Below are positions 6,791 through 9,584 of a stretch of 9,584 nucleotides of DNA, one piece after another. Below the pieces are notes generated by a model. The model did no database searches, was not told the DNA's origin, and saw only the letters and a program-made list of their open reading frames with translations. The translations under genes were made by a program, and so were the position numbers. This DNA comes from DATDFB01 sp036522835 (lineage in GTDB: Bacteria > Acidobacteriota > Thermoanaerobaculia > Gp7-AA8), in NCBI GenBank assembly GCA_036522835.1, contig DATDFB010000096.1:1-9584 (forward strand), in the 5' to 3' direction. How positions within the stretch are numbered: position 1 is the stretch's first letter; each line of letters starts with the position of its first letter.

Positions 6791-6805
6791 TCCGCGTGCG
6801 TTGGC

Positions 6806-6920
6806 GGTTCTTAGTTCTTGGTTCTTAGTTCTTAGTTTCTCAGGTCTTAGTTTTCGCTCACGGTTTAAACCAAGAACCAAGAACTAAGAACCAAGAACTA
6901 AGAACCAAGAACTAAGAACC
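6806..6920. repeat. Inverted array of the heptamer GTTCTTR (YAAGAAC on the other arm)
   Basis: The left arm has four exact GTTCTTR heptamers at 6807-6834, then degenerate copies to about 6856. The right arm has seven consecutive exact YAAGAAC heptamers at 6871-6919 (C, C, T, C, T, C, T as the first base). The arms point towards each other, and 6806-6833 pairs perfectly with 6893-6920 for 28 bp. The centre contains the 10-bp palindrome GGTTTAAACC (6862-6871). The array is non-coding and sharply lower in GC than its surroundings. As RNA it would form one long hairpin between the oxidoreductase and the Ig-repeat gene. Nothing resembling a transposase or IS end is present. It looks like a dispersed or slippage-expanded intergenic repeat and could also act as a bidirectional terminator. 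Confidence 0.85.
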
Positions 6921-6964
6921 CCCCGCGGCTCTCTTTTTGCACTCCGGCGAATCCGCTGTCGCTC

Positions 6965-6970
6965 GGAGGG
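6965..6970 (+). promoter_or_regulatory. Shine-Dalgarno fixing the start of the Ig-repeat gene
   Basis: GGAGGG lies directly upstream, with four bases between GGAGG and the ATG at 6974. It identifies this ATG as the start; the next codons encode a signal peptide, which confirms the choice. No clear promoter is seen in the 54 bases between the heptamer array and this ATG. Confidence 0.75.
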
Positions 6971-6973
6971 CAA

Positions 6974-9584
6974 ATGCAACGAACCGTTGCCGTCGCTGTT
7001 CTCGCAGCGCTGCTCGCCGGCCGCGCCGTCGCGGCCGACCGTTCCTGGACCGGCGCCGCCGACGCCAACTGGTCCAATCCGCAGAACTGGAGTCCCGCGG
7101 GCGTCCCCGCAGCCGGCGACGCGCTGACCTTTCCGGCCGCGCAGTCGCGCCGCAGCGTCGTCTTCGACATGCCCGCCGGCACGAGCGTCGGCCCGATGAA
7201 CGTCTTGGGCGACTACGCGTTCAGCGGCAACCGCATGACCCTCACCGGCGACGTCAGCTTCGACGGCGCCTCCGTATTCGACAACGACCTCACCATCGGC
7301 GCGTCGCTGGCCTTTCGCCAGCCGCTCGCCGTGACGATCAACGGCGGCATCGACGTCAACGGCAAAACGCTCTCCTTCGTCTCGACGAACGCGACCGTGC
7401 TGAACGGTGCGCTCACCGGCAGCGGCACGATCAACGCCAGCACCCGCGGCCTGGCCTTCCTCGGCACCGGAACCTTCAGCGGCAACGTCGAAGGCAATTC
7501 TTTCATCGGCGGCTACTACCCGAACGCGACGTTCCACGGTCCATGGATCACCGGCACCGGCACCGCCGCCGGCGTCAGTGCCGACGCGCTCAGCCCCGGC
7601 GTGTGGCGGCCCGAGGTCGCCAGCGATCCGCACGCCGTCGGCTGGATGAACAGCGGCCCGTTGTCGATCGCCTCGCAGTACTCCATCGACATCCAGCCCG
7701 AGGGCAACCGCGAGCAGATGATCGTCACCGGCCCGGTGTCGATCGCCGGAAAGCTCACCGTGACGATGGTCGGCACGTGGCCGCCGATCGACGGCATGGA
7801 GTTCCCGATCATCGACAACCACGGCAGCGCTCCGGTGAGCGGCACGTTCACCGGACTCCCCGAGGGGGCGACGCTCACGGCCGGGAAGTACACCTTCTGG
7901 ATCAGCTACAAAGGAGGCGACGGCAACGACGTCGTGCTCACCGCCGGCATGCCGGCGAAGACGTGGACCGGCACGAACAGCGAGACGTGGTCGGATCCGG
8001 CGAACTGGCAGCCGCAGGGAGTGCCGGCGGCCGGCCAGGCGCTGCTCTTTCCGCCGTGCTGCTCCGCGCGCGCGACCATGACGAACGATCTGCCGGCCGG
8101 CTTCAACCCCGGCCCGATGACGTTCAACGGCAACTACATGCTGGGCGGCAATCTCCTGACGCTCACGAACGACCTCGACTTCGCGAACAGCGGCTTCACC
8201 GCGTCGCTCACCTGCAACGCGCCGCTGAAGCTCGGGAGCGCGGTTCACATCAATCACGGCCAGACCACGCTCTTCACCGGCGCGATCGACATGAACGGCA
8301 ACACCCTTACCGTGAACAGCGCGGACGCGCGCTTCCGCGGCCCGATCAGCGGCGGCGGCGCGATCGCCGCGACGGGGCCCGGCGTCACGCTCGAAGGGAG
8401 CGGCTCGTTCCGCGGCGCGATCAGCGGGACGGTGAACGTCGTCGGCTCGTATCCGAACGCCACGGCCAACGGCGCGCGCGCGAGCGGCGAAGGAACGCTC
8501 GGCGCCGTCGCCGCCGGCACGATCTCGGCCGGCGCGTGGACTCCGTCGAACGACAGCGACGCGCCCGGGCCGCCGCATGAGGCGGCCACGCTCCAGACCG
8601 GCTCGCTGTCGATCTCCTCGAAGCTCATCGCCGACATCGACGCCGCCAACGGCGTGGCCGACCAAGTCAAGGTCACCGGCAGCGTCTCGCTCGCCGGCGC
8701 GCTGCAGCTCTTTTTCATCACCCAGCCGGTGCCGGGACAGTCGTGGACGCTCATCGACAACGACGGCACCGACGCGGTGAGCGGTACGTTTGCCGGCCTT
8801 CCCGAAGGGGCCACGCTCAGCAACGGATACGGCACGAAGCGGACGCTCCTCATCACGTACAAAGGCGGCGACGGCAACGACGTCGTGCTGAGCGCGGTGG
8901 GCGGCGGCAGCCCGACCGCCGCGACGACGACGTCGATCGCGCAAGACCGCGACACGACGGAACAGCATCAGCCGGTGACGTTCACGGCCACGGTGACGTC
9001 GGCGGGCGGCACGCCGGCGGGCGTGGTCTCGTTCCTCGACGGCTCGACCTCGCTCGGCTCCGTGCCGCTGCAGAACGGCGCCGCCGCGCTGACGACGAAG
9101 GCGTTGGACCTCGGCGATCACTCCATCACCGCCTCCTACGCGGGCAGCAGCTCCTTCGCCGCCAGCTCCTCGGCCGCGCTGACTCACCGCGTCGTCAAAG
9201 GCAACCCGCACGTGACGGTCACGCCCTCGACGGCGCACCCGTCGTACGGCGACGGCGTCGCCTTCGCGGTCAACGTCGCGGGCGATTCCGGCGTTCCAAG
9301 CGGCAGCGTCGCGCTATCGATCGATCACGCCTCCGCCGCCACGGAGCCGCTCATGGGCGGCAGTGCCACGATCAACGTCCCGCTCGTCGCCGCGGGCGCG
9401 CACCTCATCGAAGTCGCGTACTCCGGCGACGCCGCCTTCAACGCCGCCACGGCGGCATCGACGCTGACGGTCGCGAAAGCATCCACCGCGCTCGCGATCG
9501 AATCGCCGGCGAACCCCTCGCCCGCCGGCGTCGCCGTGACGCTGCGCGTCCGCGTGAGCGCGGCCACGCATGCGTCGTCGCCGG
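6974..9584 (+). CDS. Large exported protein with duplicated autotransporter-associated-type modules and Ig-like repeats (3' end outside window)
   Basis: The frame is open from ATG 6974 to the window edge, at least 870 residues with no stop. Residues 1-20 form a signal peptide (RTVAVAVLAALLAGRAVA). Residues 23-328 and 329-642 are two tandem copies of one module. Each opens with xxWTGxxxxxWSxPxNW followed by GVPAAGxAL and FP, runs through glycine/asparagine-rich short strands typical of a beta-helix, and ends with SGTF-x-GLPEGATL and then YKGGDGNDVVL. That ending is typical of autotransporter-associated beta-strand repeat proteins. From about 651 come Ig-like repeats of the bacterial Ig_3/Big_3 type: 651-742 (PVTFTATVTSAGGTPAGVVS, LGDHSITASYAG), 743-835 and a third beginning near 837. 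Two Cys sit side by side in module 2 (PPCCSARA) with no counterpart in module 1. This is probably a cell-surface or secreted adhesin or structural protein. Whether it ends in a membrane anchor, sorting tag or autotransporter barrel lies beyond the window. Confidence 0.88.
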   Translation, partial: MQRTVAVAVLAALLAGRAVAADRSWTGAADANWSNPQNWSPAGVPAAGDALTFPAAQSRRSVVFDMPAGTSVGPMNVLGDYAFSGNRMTLTGDVSFDGASVFDNDLTIGASLAFRQPLAVTINGGIDVNGKTLSFVSTNATVLNGALTGSGTINASTRGLAFLGTGTFSGNVEGNSFIGGYYPNATFHGPWITGTGTAAGVSADALSPGVWRPEVASDPHAVGWMNSGPLSIASQYSIDIQPEGNREQMIVTGPVSIAGKLTVTMVGTWPPIDGMEFPIIDNHGSAPVSGTFTGLPEGATLTAGKYTFWISYKGGDGNDVVLTAGMPAKTWTGTNSETWSDPANWQPQGVPAAGQALLFPPCCSARATMTNDLPAGFNPGPMTFNGNYMLGGNLLTLTNDLDFANSGFTASLTCNAPLKLGSAVHINHGQTTLFTGAIDMNGNTLTVNSADARFRGPISGGGAIAATGPGVTLEGSGSFRGAISGTVNVVGSYPNATANGARASGEGTLGAVAAGTISAGAWTPSNDSDAPGPPHEAATLQTGSLSISSKLIADIDAANGVADQVKVTGSVSLAGALQLFFITQPVPGQSWTLIDNDGTDAVSGTFAGLPEGATLSNGYGTKRTLLITYKGGDGNDVVLSAVGGGSPTAATTTSIAQDRDTTEQHQPVTFTATVTSAGGTPAGVVSFLDGSTSLGSVPLQNGAAALTTKALDLGDHSITASYAGSSSFAASSSAALTHRVVKGNPHVTVTPSTAHPSYGDGVAFAVNVAGDSGVPSGSVALSIDHASAATEPLMGGSATINVPLVAAGAHLIEVAYSGDAAFNAATAASTLTVAKASTALAIESPANPSPAGVAVTLRVRVSAATHASSP
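7040..8899 (+). repeat. Tandem duplication of a ~310-residue module within the Ig-repeat protein
   Basis: Copy 1 spans about 7040-7957 (306 residues) and copy 2 about 7958-8899 (314 residues). They align from start to end at protein level: RSWTG with KTWTG, GVPAAGDALTFP with GVPAAGQALLFP, YYPNATFHG with SYPNATANG, FTGLPEGATL with FAGLPEGATL, and YKGGDGNDVVL with YKGGDGNDVVL. The DNA is nearly identical only at the 3' ends (7907-7938 against 8858-8889, one difference in 32 bases). Elsewhere it has diverged substantially, so the duplication is old. Confidence 0.85.

Noticed and set aside
6806..6920. CRISPR array or insertion-sequence ends
   Set aside because: The repeats are contiguous seven-base units with no spacers, and no transposase or target-site duplication is visible.
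6937..8580. 547-codon + strand ORF overlapping the start of the Ig-repeat gene
   Set aside because: It is Arg/His/Gln-rich nonsense in the +1 shadow frame. The frame starting at 6974 has a Shine-Dalgarno, a signal peptide and two aligned modules and stays open to the edge.
6884..9238. 784-codon minus-strand ORF opposite the Ig-repeat gene
   Set aside because: It has an Arg/Ala/Val/Gly-biased composition with no domains and its start end lies opposite a coherent signal-peptide and repeat protein. It even runs into the heptamer array, where it encodes a low-complexity tail.

Overview
The window is GC-rich bacterial DNA (by eye about two-thirds G+C) with six protein genes, all on the + strand. 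The first is cut by the left edge and the last by the right edge. Three things fit a diderm soil or environmental bacterium, possibly an Acidobacteriota-type lineage: a TPR-CHAT protein, a large secreted protein combining autotransporter-associated-type repeats with Ig-like repeats, and intergenic heptamer repeats. That taxonomic guess rests on gene flavour alone and is weak.

Region A (1-4795) is a tightly packed, probably co-transcribed trio. It holds the C-terminal part of a protein with a fibronectin-like segment and a helical tail (2-520), a signal-peptide-bearing TPR-CHAT caspase-like protein (517-3612), and a DUF1343/NamZ-type exo-beta-N-acetylmuramidase (3590-4795). Consecutive genes overlap by 4 and 23 bases, which suggests translational coupling.

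Region B (4796-5155) is a 360-base gap that is clearly less GC-rich than its surroundings. It is rich in CAAT/ATTG words and small dyads, and ends in a strong Shine-Dalgarno. It probably holds the 3' end of the first transcript and the promoter and leader of the second.

Region C (5156-6752) is a two-gene unit: a secreted protein with 16 cysteines in about 139 mature residues, then a secreted DsbA-like thiol oxidoreductase fused to a SurA-N-like segment. A perfect 11-bp hairpin lies between them. The simplest reading, which is inference, is a disulphide-rich exported protein encoded beside the enzyme that oxidises or proofreads it.

Region D (6753-6973) carries a 13-bp hairpin right after the oxidoreductase stop, then an inverted array of the heptamer GTTCTTR whose outer 28 bp pair perfectly.

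Region E (6974-9584) is a large exported protein open to the window edge (at least 870 residues): signal peptide, two tandem copies of a roughly 310-residue beta-rich module, then Ig-like repeats. Its reading frame is uninterrupted from a well-placed start. The long opposite-strand and alternate-frame ORFs across the window are GC-driven shadows.
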